A DNA stretch of 64,000 bases, taken from positions 1 to 64,000 of the forward strand of contig JAEWHR010000019.1 of the NCBI GenBank assembly GCA_023387655.1. The letters run 5' to 3'. Position 1 is the stretch's first letter; each line of letters starts with the position of its first letter. The stretch is from Bacillota bacterium. Its GTDB lineage: Bacteria > Bacillota > Clostridia > Lachnospirales > Lachnospiraceae. This document shows positions 34,822 through 43,524 of the stretch, in pieces. A program made the translations under genes and the position numbers. A model generated the notes under the pieces. That model was not told where the DNA came from. It saw only the letters and a list, made by a program, of their open reading frames with translations, and did no database searches.

Positions 34822-36762
34822 TTATTCTTCTGTAGTTGTTTCAGCTACTTCTTCTACAGCTGGAGCTTCTAATGCTTTGATGCTTAAGCTGATTTTTTTA
34901 TCTTCGTTGTTAAAATCTACAACCTTAGCTGTGATTTCTTGACCAATCTTTAATGCATCTGCTGGCTTTTCAATATGCTCTTTGCTAATCTGTGATACGT
35001 GAAGTAATGCGTCTACGCCTGGCTCTAATTCGATGAATGCACCAAACTCTGTCATACGAGCTACTTTACCAGTTACTACATTACCAACAGCGTACTTCTC
35101 GCTTGCATTTGCCCAAGGATTCTGCTCTGGGAATTTAAGGCTTAATGCAATTTTTTCACCCTGGATATCCTTGATGAATGCTTTTACATTATCGCCAACT
35201 TTGAATACCTTCTTTGGACTTTCAATACGTCCCCAAGACATCTCGGAGATGTGAAGTAATCCATCAGCGCCACCTAAATCGATGAAAGCACCGAAGTCAG
35301 TTACATTCTTAACTGTACCTTCAACAACATCATTCACTTTTATTTTAGCAAATAATGCTTTGGATAATTCTTGTTTCTTAGCAACTAATAATTGTTTGCG
35401 ATCACCAATAATTCTTCTTCTCTTAGGATTGAACTCGCTGATTACAAACTCAATTTCTTGATCCTTAAATTTCTCAAGATTCTTTTCGTAAGTGTCACTA
35501 GCTAAAGATGCTGGGATGAAGATTCTTGCTTCATCTACGATAACACTTAAGCCACCATCTAATACAGCAGCTACTTTTGCTTTTAATACTTCTTTGTTGT
35601 TAAATGCTTCTTCTAATCTCTTGCTGCCTTTTTCTGCTGCAAGTCTCTTGTAAGTAAGAAGAACCTGGCCTTCACCGTCATTTACCTTTAATACTTTAAC
35701 GGTCATTGTATCGCCTTCATTTACAACGGTTCTAAGGTCAACGTTTGGCTGATTAGTATACTCATTTCTAGTGAGAATACCGTCTGCTTTGTATCCTATA
35801 TTTAAGACGATTTCGTCTTCTTTTACACGAATAACTGTACCATCGACTACCTCTCCGTTGTGTATTGTTACTAATGACTCCTCCAATAATTGTTCAAAAC
35901 TCATTTCTGACATTCTAGTATGAACCTCCTTGATAATATTATTTGGGGTGGAAGCCCCTGCAGTAATACCTACGCTACGAAAAGATTTAAGTTGATTTAA
36001 ATCCAGGTCAATAAGTTTCTGTATATAGTAAGTATTTGCACATTCCTTTTTAGAAATTTCATAAAGCTTTCTCGTATTCGAACTATGCTTTCCTCCGATT
36101 ACAATCATCGCTTCAGAAGTCTTTGATAGCGTCGCTGCTTCTGTCTGACGTTCTTCAGTGGCGTTGCATATCGTATTTAAAACAAGTATATCATAACCCT
36201 TTTTTGATATAATTTCAACTAATTCTTGAAAATTCTTGTAATTAAATGTCGTTTGGGCTACAATACATACCTTTTGATCAAAAGATAACTGAATTTTTTC
36301 AGCTTCCTCGGCATTCTCAACTACAATAGCAGGAGTTTTACACCATCCGATAATCCCAGCTACCTCAGGATGTTCTTTATCACCTATCACAATTACCTGA
36401 CGTCCGAGTTCGCTTTGCTCCTGAACAATTCTATGAATTTTGAGCACATAAGGGCAAGTCGCATCGATTATCTCAAAACTTTTCCCATGTTCTTCCGCTA
36501 TTTTATTGATTTGATCTAGTACACTCTTTGGTACACCATGAGCTCTTATCACTATTGTGCCCTTGTCAAGATTTTTCAATTCATCCAAAGAATGAATGAC
36601 TTTAACTCCTTTGGCTTCTAAGTCCTTAACAACCTCATCATTGTGAATGATTGATCCATAGGTATACACTTGTGTTCCTTTTGATATTTCTTCATATACC
36701 TTATCCACAGCTCTTTTTACGCCAAAACAAAAGCCTGCTGTTTTTGCCAGTGTTATCTCCAA
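34822..36762 (-). CDS. ispH: bifunctional IspH (HMBPP reductase)-ribosomal protein S1 fusion
   Basis: 646 residues. I favour the TTG at 36762 (GAGGTG six bases upstream, product MEITLAKTAGFCFGVKRAV) over a GTG three codons earlier. Residues 1-280 are IspH with the three [4Fe-4S] cysteines in GFCFGVKRA (about 14), DATCPYVLKIH (about 102) and LNTICNATEERQ (about 198), the last step of the MEP isoprenoid pathway. Residues about 296-635 contain four S1 RNA-binding repeats, the last two canonical (GTVKNVTDFGAFIDLGG, GKVARMTEFGAFIELEPG), then an acidic tail. The fusion is known in clostridia. Follows cmk by 13-22 bp, one operon. Confidence 0.95.
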   Translation of the reverse strand: MEITLAKTAGFCFGVKRAVDKVYEEISKGTQVYTYGSIIHNDEVVKDLEAKGVKVIHSLDELKNLDKGTIVIRAHGVPKSVLDQINKIAEEHGKSFEIIDATCPYVLKIHRIVQEQSELGRQVIVIGDKEHPEVAGIIGWCKTPAIVVENAEEAEKIQLSFDQKVCIVAQTTFNYKNFQELVEIISKKGYDILVLNTICNATEERQTEAATLSKTSEAMIVIGGKHSSNTRKLYEISKKECANTYYIQKLIDLDLNQLKSFRSVGITAGASTPNNIIKEVHTRMSEMSFEQLLEESLVTIHNGEVVDGTVIRVKEDEIVLNIGYKADGILTRNEYTNQPNVDLRTVVNEGDTMTVKVLKVNDGEGQVLLTYKRLAAEKGSKRLEEAFNNKEVLKAKVAAVLDGGLSVIVDEARIFIPASLASDTYEKNLEKFKDQEIEFVISEFNPKRRRIIGDRKQLLVAKKQELSKALFAKIKVNDVVEGTVKNVTDFGAFIDLGGADGLLHISEMSWGRIESPKKVFKVGDNVKAFIKDIQGEKIALSLKFPEQNPWANASEKYAVGNVVTGKVARMTEFGAFIELEPGVDALLHVSQISKEHIEKPADALKIGQEITAKVVDFNNEDKKISLSIKALEAPAVEEVAETTTEE

Positions 36763-36784
36763 ACCTTTCACCTCAATCTGTTTG

Positions 36785-37471
36785 CTAATTCTCTTTTACT
36801 TGGCGAAATAGTGTTAGGATATGAGTAACTACCTCTGTAATTGCCATAGCTGAACTATCCACAAATATCGCATCCTCAGCTTGACAAAGTGGAGAGATAT
36901 CGCGATTCATATCCCGATTATCACGATCAATGATACTCTCTTCTATTTCTTCTAAGGAAACAGACTCTCCCTTTCTAATTAATTCCTCGTATCTACGATT
37001 GGCACGTACTTTGGTACTTGCGGTTAAATAGATTTTTAAATCTGCATTAGGTAATACATGAGTTCCTATATCTCTACCATCCATGACAACATTTTCAGTT
37101 GCAGCAAGCTTTCGCTGTAACTCTACTAATTTTTCACGAACTTGCCTCTTTATGGAACATGCAGATGCCATAGTTCCAGCTTCAACAGAACGAATCAATC
37201 CATTGACATTTTCTCCATTTAATAATACCTGCTGCTCTCCTTGGTCGAATACAATCGAGATGTCCACCTGATCACAGGCTTTCATCACAGCATCATCCTC
37301 ATCTAAAGGAATATCTTCACGAAAGAAATAAAGTCCCATAGCACGATACATCGCACCTGTATCAATATAAATGTACCCCAGTTTTTTCGCTATTTGCCTT
37401 GCAATTGTGCTTTTTCCAGCACCAGCAGGCCCATCGATAGCAATGCTGTAGTATTTTTTACTTATTCCCAA
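36785..37471 (-). CDS. cmk: cytidylate kinase
   Basis: 228 residues, TTG start after TTAGGAGGAAGGTTAG. P-loop IDGPAGAGKSTIARQIAK (about 12-29), YIDTGAMYRAM (about 36-46), VVMDGRDIGTHVLPNAD (about 132) and the lid SLEEIEESIIDRDNRDMNRD. Phosphorylates CMP/dCMP. Between the flavoprotein gene (12 bp) and ispH-S1; the cmk-ispH-rpsA order is conserved in clostridia. Confidence 0.95.
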   Translation of the reverse strand: MGISKKYYSIAIDGPAGAGKSTIARQIAKKLGYIYIDTGAMYRAMGLYFFREDIPLDEDDAVMKACDQVDISIVFDQGEQQVLLNGENVNGLIRSVEAGTMASACSIKRQVREKLVELQRKLAATENVVMDGRDIGTHVLPNADLKIYLTASTKVRANRRYEELIRKGESVSLEEIEESIIDRDNRDMNRDISPLCQAEDAIFVDSSAMAITEVVTHILTLFRQVKEN

Positions 37472-37483
37472 CTAACCTTCCTC

Positions 37484-38809
37484 CTAATTTTCTGCAACTG
37501 CTCTGCCAGCGGCAACACCAGTAGACCATGCAATTTGTAAATTATATCCGCCGGTTAACGCATCCAAGTCTAGAACCTCACCCACAAAATAAACACCCTG
37601 TATCAGCTTTGATTCCATCGTGGTAGGATCGATTTCTTTCACTTTAATTCCGCCTTTTGTAACTACTGCTTCATTATATCCACCAAAGCGCGCAATGCGA
37701 AAGGTCATATTTTTCAAACAGTCTACCAACCTGGCACGTTCTTCTTTGGTTATAGCATTCACCTGTTTGTCCGGTGCTATTTCACTAAGTGTTATTATAA
37801 TGCCTATTAATTTTTGTGGCAATAGATGATCCAAGGAATTTTTAAATTGTTTGTTTTTATATTCTTCAAAATCCCTGAGAATTCTTGCATCTAATTGTTC
37901 AAAAGACAAGGCAGGCTTTAAATCCAGATGTAGCACTAATTCACATTCATTCAAATAGGGAAGTAAAATGCTTGTACCGCTTAAAATTACAGGCCCACTA
38001 ACTCCAAAATGAGTAAATAACATCTCACCAAATGCACGGTAAAGTTCTTTTCCCACTGGAATCTTCTTTTTCTTCTTCCCTTTCTTCCCTTGCTCAGGCT
38101 CTTCTGTCACTGCCTCAGATGATTTTGCTTCCCCAGCAGTTACAGTCACCTCAATATTTTTAAGCGATAATCCTTGCAACTCTTTCGCATAATCTTCTTG
38201 TAAATGCATAGATACAAGCGACGGATATCTTGGAGTAATCTCGTGCCCAAATTCTTTTGCAAAGCGATATCCATCTCCTGTGGAACCTGTGGATGGATAG
38301 GATAATCCACCAGTTGCAACAATAACAGCACTACCTTCTACATAGTTCCCATTTGCTAAAGTAATTCCAGTTACTCTACCATCTTTTTCATGCAAATGAG
38401 TAACTTCGCTATTGAAATGAATTTTTACTCCTAAACTTCTCATCTCCCTCTCAAGAGAAGAAATAACATCAGAGGAATGATCTGACACAGGAAACACTCT
38501 ATTTCCACGTTCCACCTTTGTTTTAAGTCCTAACTCTTCAAAAAAATTTATAGTATCTTCATTTGTAAAAGAATATAAAGAACTGAACATAAACTTTGAG
38601 TTCGTAACAATATTAGCAAATATATTTTCTAAGTCAGAGGCATTGGTTATATTACATCTTCCTTTTCCTGTAATATATATCTTCTTCCCTAACTTTTCAT
38701 TTTTCTCATATAACTCAACTTTTTTCTTTTTTCTTGCAGCCATGATTGCTGCTATCATACCAGCAGCACCACCACCCACAACTAGGATTCTATCTTCCAC
38801 ATTAATCAT
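37484..38809 (-). CDS. BaiN/YhiN-family flavoprotein (HI0933-like)
   Basis: 441 residues. FAD-binding Rossmann motif ILVVGGGAAGMIAAIMAARK (about 8-27), then GKGRCNITNAS (about 49), VIVATGGLSYPSTGSTGDGY (about 164) and the C-terminal VYFVGEVLDLDALTGGYNLQ followed by AWSTGVAAGR. The group includes BaiN, described as a bile-acid dehydrogenase, but most members are uncharacterised. A Lys-rich insertion (KKGKKKKK, about 240) is unusual. Its own ribosome site is weak (AGAAAGGC right before ATG), and a short upstream ORF overlaps its start (see that entry), suggesting coupling. Confidence 0.82.
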   Translation of the reverse strand: MINVEDRILVVGGGAAGMIAAIMAARKKKKVELYEKNEKLGKKIYITGKGRCNITNASDLENIFANIVTNSKFMFSSLYSFTNEDTINFFEELGLKTKVERGNRVFPVSDHSSDVISSLEREMRSLGVKIHFNSEVTHLHEKDGRVTGITLANGNYVEGSAVIVATGGLSYPSTGSTGDGYRFAKEFGHEITPRYPSLVSMHLQEDYAKELQGLSLKNIEVTVTAGEAKSSEAVTEEPEQGKKGKKKKKIPVGKELYRAFGEMLFTHFGVSGPVILSGTSILLPYLNECELVLHLDLKPALSFEQLDARILRDFEEYKNKQFKNSLDHLLPQKLIGIIITLSEIAPDKQVNAITKEERARLVDCLKNMTFRIARFGGYNEAVVTKGGIKVKEIDPTTMESKLIQGVYFVGEVLDLDALTGGYNLQIAWSTGVAAGRAVAEN

Positions 38810-38877
38810 GCCTTTCTATCCCAAGCAAACTTTGAGCCACAGGCACAAATTTGCGTGTGAAAAACTTTGTTTTTCAC
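38806..38877 (-). CDS. possible 23-residue leader ORF coupled to the flavoprotein gene
   Basis: GTG start at 38877 with an ideal AAAGGAGATAGT, coding for MKNKVFHTQICACGSKFAWD and three more residues; its TGA overlaps the ATG of the flavoprotein gene as ATGA. The start is buried in a perfect 11-bp hairpin (38855-38879, GTGTGAAAAAC / GTTTTTCACAC). A good ribosome site followed by an overlap with a gene that has a poor one is typical of translational coupling. No homologue known. Confidence 0.4.
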   Translation of the reverse strand: MKNKVFHTQICACGSKFAWDRKA

Positions 38878-38879
38878 AC

Positions 38880-39111
38880 TATCTCCTTTGGGTTACTTTA
38901 TCTTAATCTTTCTTCATTACTGTTAAGATTATTATACTATTTCATTATAACATTCCTTTTGATGCTATTACATACTTTTTTAACAATGGAATTTTTTTCA
39001 ATAAATCTTGTTAGTAGAAACTTTTAAACTAACTATTTTTATAAAAAAAAGACCGAACAAAACAACCGAAATCGTACGATACTCGCTATGTCTTGCTTAG
39101 TCTCCTTTTCC
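38880..39111. other. intergenic region between the lipoprotein gene and the leader ORF
   Basis: About 230 bp, AT-rich. Apart from the hairpin at 38855-38879 just inside the leader ORF I see nothing supportable; no clear terminator follows the lipoprotein gene. Confidence 0.35.
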
Positions 39112-39666
39112 TTACTTCTTTGTTTCCATATATACATGGTTGACATCAAATTCATAGTGTCCGGACGCATACGGCCCATCCATTACACGAAATACTACCT
39201 TTTGATAGGTATCAGATAAATTATCCAATAAACTTTGCGCAATTGCATCTAAAATTCCACCCTCAACGGAACTCCCAACGTTTCTTACCGGTGGCTGGTC
39301 TCCTGTAAAACTAACAATAACCATATCATCACTTGTTGTAACTGAGTCGATACCAATCGTAAATGATTCATCTTCCATAGACTCCACTACCTTATCTACG
39401 ATTAGTTCCGGTGTAATTTCTGTATCAGAAGGTACCATTGCTATTACGGATATTTTCTCAGCAGTTTCTGCACTGATGGAATATATAGAAAGTTCTTTTT
39501 CGTTGATCTGTATCTCTGGCGTTGCTGGTATCTGGGTTATAATTGGGTCCGTGGTCGGTATTGGTTCCATATTATGTTCCAAATTATTTGGACCGCTGCA
39601 ACCCGAAAAATAAACCATGCAAAGAAATACAACTGAGACTAATCCAACCAATTTCTTGTTTTTCAT
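39112..39666 (-). CDS. GerMN-like lipoprotein
   Basis: 184 residues, ATG after AAGGAGACATGTAAT. N-terminal lipoprotein signal with lipobox YFSGCSG (Cys about 23), a Pro/Thr-rich linker (about 30-55), then a single domain with VVESMEDESFTIGIDSVTTS, DMVIVSFTGDQPP, EGGILDAIAQSLLDNL and VVFRVMDG. The strand-helix pattern with a final V-DG is that of GerMN domains (GerM in Bacillus spore cortex work). A spore-germination or envelope role is possible but not shown. Confidence 0.65.
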   Translation of the reverse strand: MKNKKLVGLVSVVFLCMVYFSGCSGPNNLEHNMEPIPTTDPIITQIPATPEIQINEKELSIYSISAETAEKISVIAMVPSDTEITPELIVDKVVESMEDESFTIGIDSVTTSDDMVIVSFTGDQPPVRNVGSSVEGGILDAIAQSLLDNLSDTYQKVVFRVMDGPYASGHYEFDVNHVYMETKK

Positions 39667-39853
39667 ATTACATGTCTCCTTTATTCTGGCAGGGAATTAC
39701 TTTCTTTCTTCTTTTTGAAATCAGTAATTTCTTGAATATATCTTCCCTTAAAGAATAACTGCTAACTATGTCATTTCTATGGTAAAATCACAAAAAGAAA
39801 AGAAAAACTGATTTTTTTTTGCATTTATTTCATTTTTCATGTGTTTTTGCTAA

Positions 39854-41020
39854 CTATAATTCACTCTCTAATAAGACCCGTAGTAAGAATGATTTAGCCA
39901 TTTGCACTGTTTGATTTCTTATTTCATCCCGTGAACCCGTTCCTAATAATAATATGGTATAAGTCATTTCTTTATAATAACAAGATAAATATACCGTACC
40001 GACAGGTTTCTTTTCTGTTCCTCCTAGTGGTCCTGCAATACCAGTTATCGCAATAGCGACATCCGCATTGGCCACTTTTGCTGCACCTCTTGCCATCTCT
40101 CCTGCGGTTTGCTTACTTACTGCACCATATAAATCAATTGTCTCGTGGGATACTCCAATTAACTGCTCTTTCGCTTCATTTGCATAAGTTACATAGCTAC
40201 GATCAATAACACTTGAAGCACCTGATACATTAATCATATTCGCCATAAATAGCCCACCAGTACATGATTCCGCCGCTGTTAATGTTAGACCTTTCTTCTT
40301 CAATTTATCAATTAATAAAGATTCTAGTGATTCTTTCTCACAAAAAGAGTAAATTTTAGATCCAAAATTCTTTTGAAACTCTTCTTTTATCGAACCTTTC
40401 CATAATTCACTTTCTTTCTCATCCTCTAGAATCTTATTTAGATAGATACTGACATCGATCACGTCTCCAAAATCCTCATCTTTTAATGATCCTTCACAAA
40501 CGTTTGGATTCTTTTTCACTTCCAACCTATCGGTTGTTATTATTACTGTAGGATCTTTGTAAGATAACTTCTGTAACACCTCTTCTAGATTATTTTTCCT
40601 AATACCACATAGTTTAACCACAAGAGATGAAAGCATACTATCAGAGGAATGCAACTTCATTTCTTTTATATCATGTAATAGTTCTAAGGAATCACCATTT
40701 ATTTCTGTAATAAAGTAATAGAAGTTATCTAACGTTCTTAACTTCATTCCATACATTTTTTCTTCTACCATAACATTAGGATAGTCTTTCCTTACTATCT
40801 CCTTTAGATGCTGTCGTTCCTCTTCATTAAACCCGATGAATAAAACAAAATCGAAATCTTTGCTTAAATTATCATCACATTCACTTACCTTATAAACAGA
40901 GTCATAACTTAAAAGGATATATCCACTCTTTTGTAATTTTTCAACAAATTGGATCATCTTCTTATGGTATGCTACATCGTAGAGACTTATCTTATTTTTT
41001 TGAAAAATACGATATTTCAT
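39854..41020 (-). CDS. cinA: CinA-family protein with degenerate N-terminal domain
   Basis: 388 residues, ATG after GGAGGTAAA. The C-terminal about 160 residues are an intact nicotinamide-nucleotide amidohydrolase domain: LTAAESCTGGLFMANMINVS (about 249-268), YVTYANEAKEQLIGV, VSKQTAGEMARGAAKVANAD and AITGIAGPLGGTEKKPVGTV. The N-terminal half still matches the layout of a CinA MoCF domain plus linker (CGIRKNNLEEVLQKL, KDPTVIITTDRLEVKK), but the usual GTELL and TGGLGPTxDD motifs are gone. Position next to pgsA and rimO is the normal cinA neighbourhood. Probably only the deamidase activity remains. Confidence 0.78.
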   Translation of the reverse strand: MKYRIFQKNKISLYDVAYHKKMIQFVEKLQKSGYILLSYDSVYKVSECDDNLSKDFDFVLFIGFNEEERQHLKEIVRKDYPNVMVEEKMYGMKLRTLDNFYYFITEINGDSLELLHDIKEMKLHSSDSMLSSLVVKLCGIRKNNLEEVLQKLSYKDPTVIITTDRLEVKKNPNVCEGSLKDEDFGDVIDVSIYLNKILEDEKESELWKGSIKEEFQKNFGSKIYSFCEKESLESLLIDKLKKKGLTLTAAESCTGGLFMANMINVSGASSVIDRSYVTYANEAKEQLIGVSHETIDLYGAVSKQTAGEMARGAAKVANADVAIAITGIAGPLGGTEKKPVGTVYLSCYYKEMTYTILLLGTGSRDEIRNQTVQMAKSFLLRVLLESEL

Positions 41021-41168
41021 TTTACCTCCAATCTGGCATTTTAGTGCCTTTTAAACTATTAAAATTATGTTTTGGATTACTTCCTGTAACCTTACTCTTA
41101 TTTCTCTATGTTAACGAGGGGTCGTTTCCTGTGTTACAAAATCATATACATCTTCCATCGTATAAAAA

Positions 41169-41202
41169 GATGGTCTGACTTTTAATGTGTAAGCCGACCA
41201 TC
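41169..41202 (-). terminator. pgsA-rimO terminator
   Basis: Minus-strand GATGGTC ... GACCATC stem with extra pairs inside, followed by TTTTTATACG. It lies about 140 bp past the pgsA stop, behind a repeat tract. Confidence 0.6.
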
Positions 41203-41220
41203 CTTTTATCAACATTTCTA

Positions 41221-41340
41221 CAATTTATACATAAATAACTTTTTACTTTTAATCATATAACTTTTTACTTTTAATCATATAACTTTTTTATTTTATACAT
41301 AGATAACTTTATTACTATTTTTTCATAGAAAACTATCTTA
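41221..41340. repeat. 22-bp AT-rich tandem repeat
   Basis: Unit ATAACTTTTTACTTTTAATC plus AT, two nearly exact copies at about 41239-41284 and diverged ones on both sides (ending ATACATAGATAACTTT). It fills the space between the pgsA stop and its terminator. Confidence 0.7.
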
Positions 41341-41883
41341 CTATTTCGTTCCATCCAAAAGGATATAGCGATTTTTATAAAGGTAATCTAATAGGGATAT
41401 TACAGTTAATCCGAATGCTAACCATAAAAATATCTGTTCTAAAACATTAAACAGTGGTAAGTTGGAATCAAAGATAAATAAGACACACATAATCATCTGT
41501 GCTGCAGTCTTAAATTTACCCCAATAGCTTGCTGCAATTACCAGACCATTATCGGAAGCAACCAAACGAAAACCGCTAATAATAAACTCTCTCGCAATAA
41601 TTACAATAACTATCCAAGCTGGTACTGTCTGGAATTCCACGAAACATATGAGAGCGGAGGAAACTAATAGTTTATCCGCCAAAGGATCCATGAATTTACC
41701 AAAATTTGTTACAAGATTATATTTTCTAGCCAGATAACCGTCCACAAAATCAGAGAAACATGCGATCACAAATACGGCTAAGGCTATAAATTTACCATTT
41801 GGTATTCCCGGCCATAACATCAGTATTAGAAATACTGGTATCATGATAACTCTAAATATTGTAATCTTATTTGGCAGATTCAT
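41341..41883 (-). CDS. pgsA: CDP-diacylglycerol-glycerol-3-phosphate 3-phosphatidyltransferase
   Basis: 180 residues, ATG after AAGGAGGAAATT. CDP-alcohol phosphotransferase motif D-x2-DG-x2-AR-x8-G-x3-D-x3-D is complete: SDFVDGYLARKYNLVTNFGK followed by FMDPLADK. Four to five membrane helices. First committed step of phosphatidylglycerol synthesis. Operon with rimO (16 bp apart). Confidence 0.95.
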   Translation of the reverse strand: MNLPNKITIFRVIMIPVFLILMLWPGIPNGKFIALAVFVIACFSDFVDGYLARKYNLVTNFGKFMDPLADKLLVSSALICFVEFQTVPAWIVIVIIAREFIISGFRLVASDNGLVIAASYWGKFKTAAQMIMCVLFIFDSNLPLFNVLEQIFLWLAFGLTVISLLDYLYKNRYILLDGTK

Positions 41884-41899
41884 AATTTCCTCCTTAAGC

Positions 41900-43222
41900 C
41901 TATTCGGCTGTCCCTATTAAATCATATTCTTTTGCTTCAGTTACAGTAACCTCCACAAACTCACCAGACATAAGTTCATCCTTGGTGTGTACAAATATAT
42001 ATCCATCAATGTTTGGAGCGTCCATATAGGTTCTTCCAATAAAGATTCCTTCTTCTACAAGTTTTCCTTCTATCATTACCTTTAATTTACGTCCAACCAT
42101 TTCTTTTGCTCTTTCAAAAGCAATACCTTGCTGAATTTCCATCAGTTCTTTTTGACGTGCCACTTTCACCTTTTTCGCAATTTGATTTTCCATCTTTGCT
42201 GCTGGCGTATTCTCTTCTTTGGAATAAGTAAATACTCCAAGACGTTCAAATCTCATCTTACGAACAAACTCTTTTAAAATCTCATGATCTTCCTCAGTCT
42301 CTCCTGGAAAGCCAGTGATCAATGAAGTTCTAAGTGCTATATCTGGAATTTCCTTACGAAGTTTAGAAATTAGACTTTCTAACTCCTCCTGATTCGTCCT
42401 ACGTCCCATACGCTTAAGAATATTATCAGAAGCGTGCTGAATAGGGATATCAAGATAGTGACAAATCTTAGGTTCTGACTTGATTACGTCAATCAGCTCG
42501 TCATTGATTTCCTCTGGGTAACAATATTGAATTCGTATCCAATCAATGCCATCAATTGCACAAAGCTTACGAAGTAGTTCAGGAAGCATTTTCTTCCCAT
42601 ATAAATCCACACCATATACTGTAGTTTCTTGCGCAATTAGGATTAATTCCTTCACTCCGCCTTCTGCTAGAAACTTCGCTTCCTCTACCAAACGCTCCAT
42701 TGGAACGCTTCGATAATCACCACGGATCTTTGGAATAATACAATACGTACAATGCTTATCACATCCTTCTGCTATTTTTAAGAAGGAATAATATCCACCG
42801 GTTGTATTAACACGGTTTATCTTAATCTCAGATAAGTAATCGATATCTTTAAAGGACTCTGCTCTCTCTCCCCCTAATACCTTATCGATGACCTCGGTAA
42901 TTGCATCATAACTGGTTGTTCCAAGTAATGCATCTACCTCTGGAATTTCATTTGTAATATCATCCTTATAGCGCTGAGCAAGGCATCCTGTTACAATAAG
43001 TCCTTTTAAATTACCGCTTTTCTTGTATTCTGCCATCTCTAGGATAGTATTAATACTTTCTTCTTTTGCATCATTGATAAAGCAGCATGTGTTTACAACA
43101 ATGATATCTGCTTCGCTTTCATCGTTTGTTAATTCAAATCCACGATCTCTAATTAGCCCAAGCATTACCTCGCTGTCTACTAAATTCTTGTCACAACCAA
43201 GTGAGATAAAAAATATTTTCAT
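41900..43222 (-). CDS. rimO: ribosomal protein S12 methylthiotransferase RimO
   Basis: 440 residues from the ATG at 43222 (AGAAAGGTTTTATAGA); the frame extends 20 codons up without support. N-terminal UPF0004 domain with Cys residues in ISLGCDKNLVDSEVML, NTCCFINDAKEE and VTGCLAQRY; radical-SAM cluster in EGCDKHCTYCIIPKIRG (about 147-163); C-terminal TRAM domain. The CDKNLVDSE variant separates RimO from MiaB. Methylthiolates Asp in S12. Confidence 0.94.
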   Translation of the reverse strand: MKIFFISLGCDKNLVDSEVMLGLIRDRGFELTNDESEADIIVVNTCCFINDAKEESINTILEMAEYKKSGNLKGLIVTGCLAQRYKDDITNEIPEVDALLGTTSYDAITEVIDKVLGGERAESFKDIDYLSEIKINRVNTTGGYYSFLKIAEGCDKHCTYCIIPKIRGDYRSVPMERLVEEAKFLAEGGVKELILIAQETTVYGVDLYGKKMLPELLRKLCAIDGIDWIRIQYCYPEEINDELIDVIKSEPKICHYLDIPIQHASDNILKRMGRRTNQEELESLISKLRKEIPDIALRTSLITGFPGETEEDHEILKEFVRKMRFERLGVFTYSKEENTPAAKMENQIAKKVKVARQKELMEIQQGIAFERAKEMVGRKLKVMIEGKLVEEGIFIGRTYMDAPNIDGYIFVHTKDELMSGEFVEVTVTEAKEYDLIGTAE

Positions 43223-43282
43223 TCTATAAAACCTTTCTAGTTCTTTTCGGATATCAAAATCGTTACCATTATTTTCTATCAT

Positions 43283-43362
43283 TATTCATAATGCTAAATT
43301 ATCATAATGATTTATTATCATAATGATTTATTTTTCATAATGATTCATTATACATAACGATT
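43283..43362. repeat. 16-17 bp tandem repeat with TCATAATGA dyad
   Basis: CATAATG cores start at 43287, 43303, 43319, 43336 and (as CATAACG) 43353, a regular 16-17 bp period. Each central copy reads TCATAATGA, a 9-bp palindrome, joined by TTTA-type spacers. They lie 65-140 bp upstream of the rimO start. The rest of the gap to 43524 is AT-rich with no other structure. Confidence 0.75.
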
Positions 43363-43524
43363 CTCTACATATAAGAATTTTCTTAATACCTAGAATTTCT
43401 TTCTATAAGCTCCAACAATATAGAAATTTCTCATACATAAATTTTCTCCATTACAAATTATTGTAACAGCTTTTAGTAGAAATTCAAATAGTAAAAAAAA
43501 GATTTTTATTTTTTTATAGTTTCT

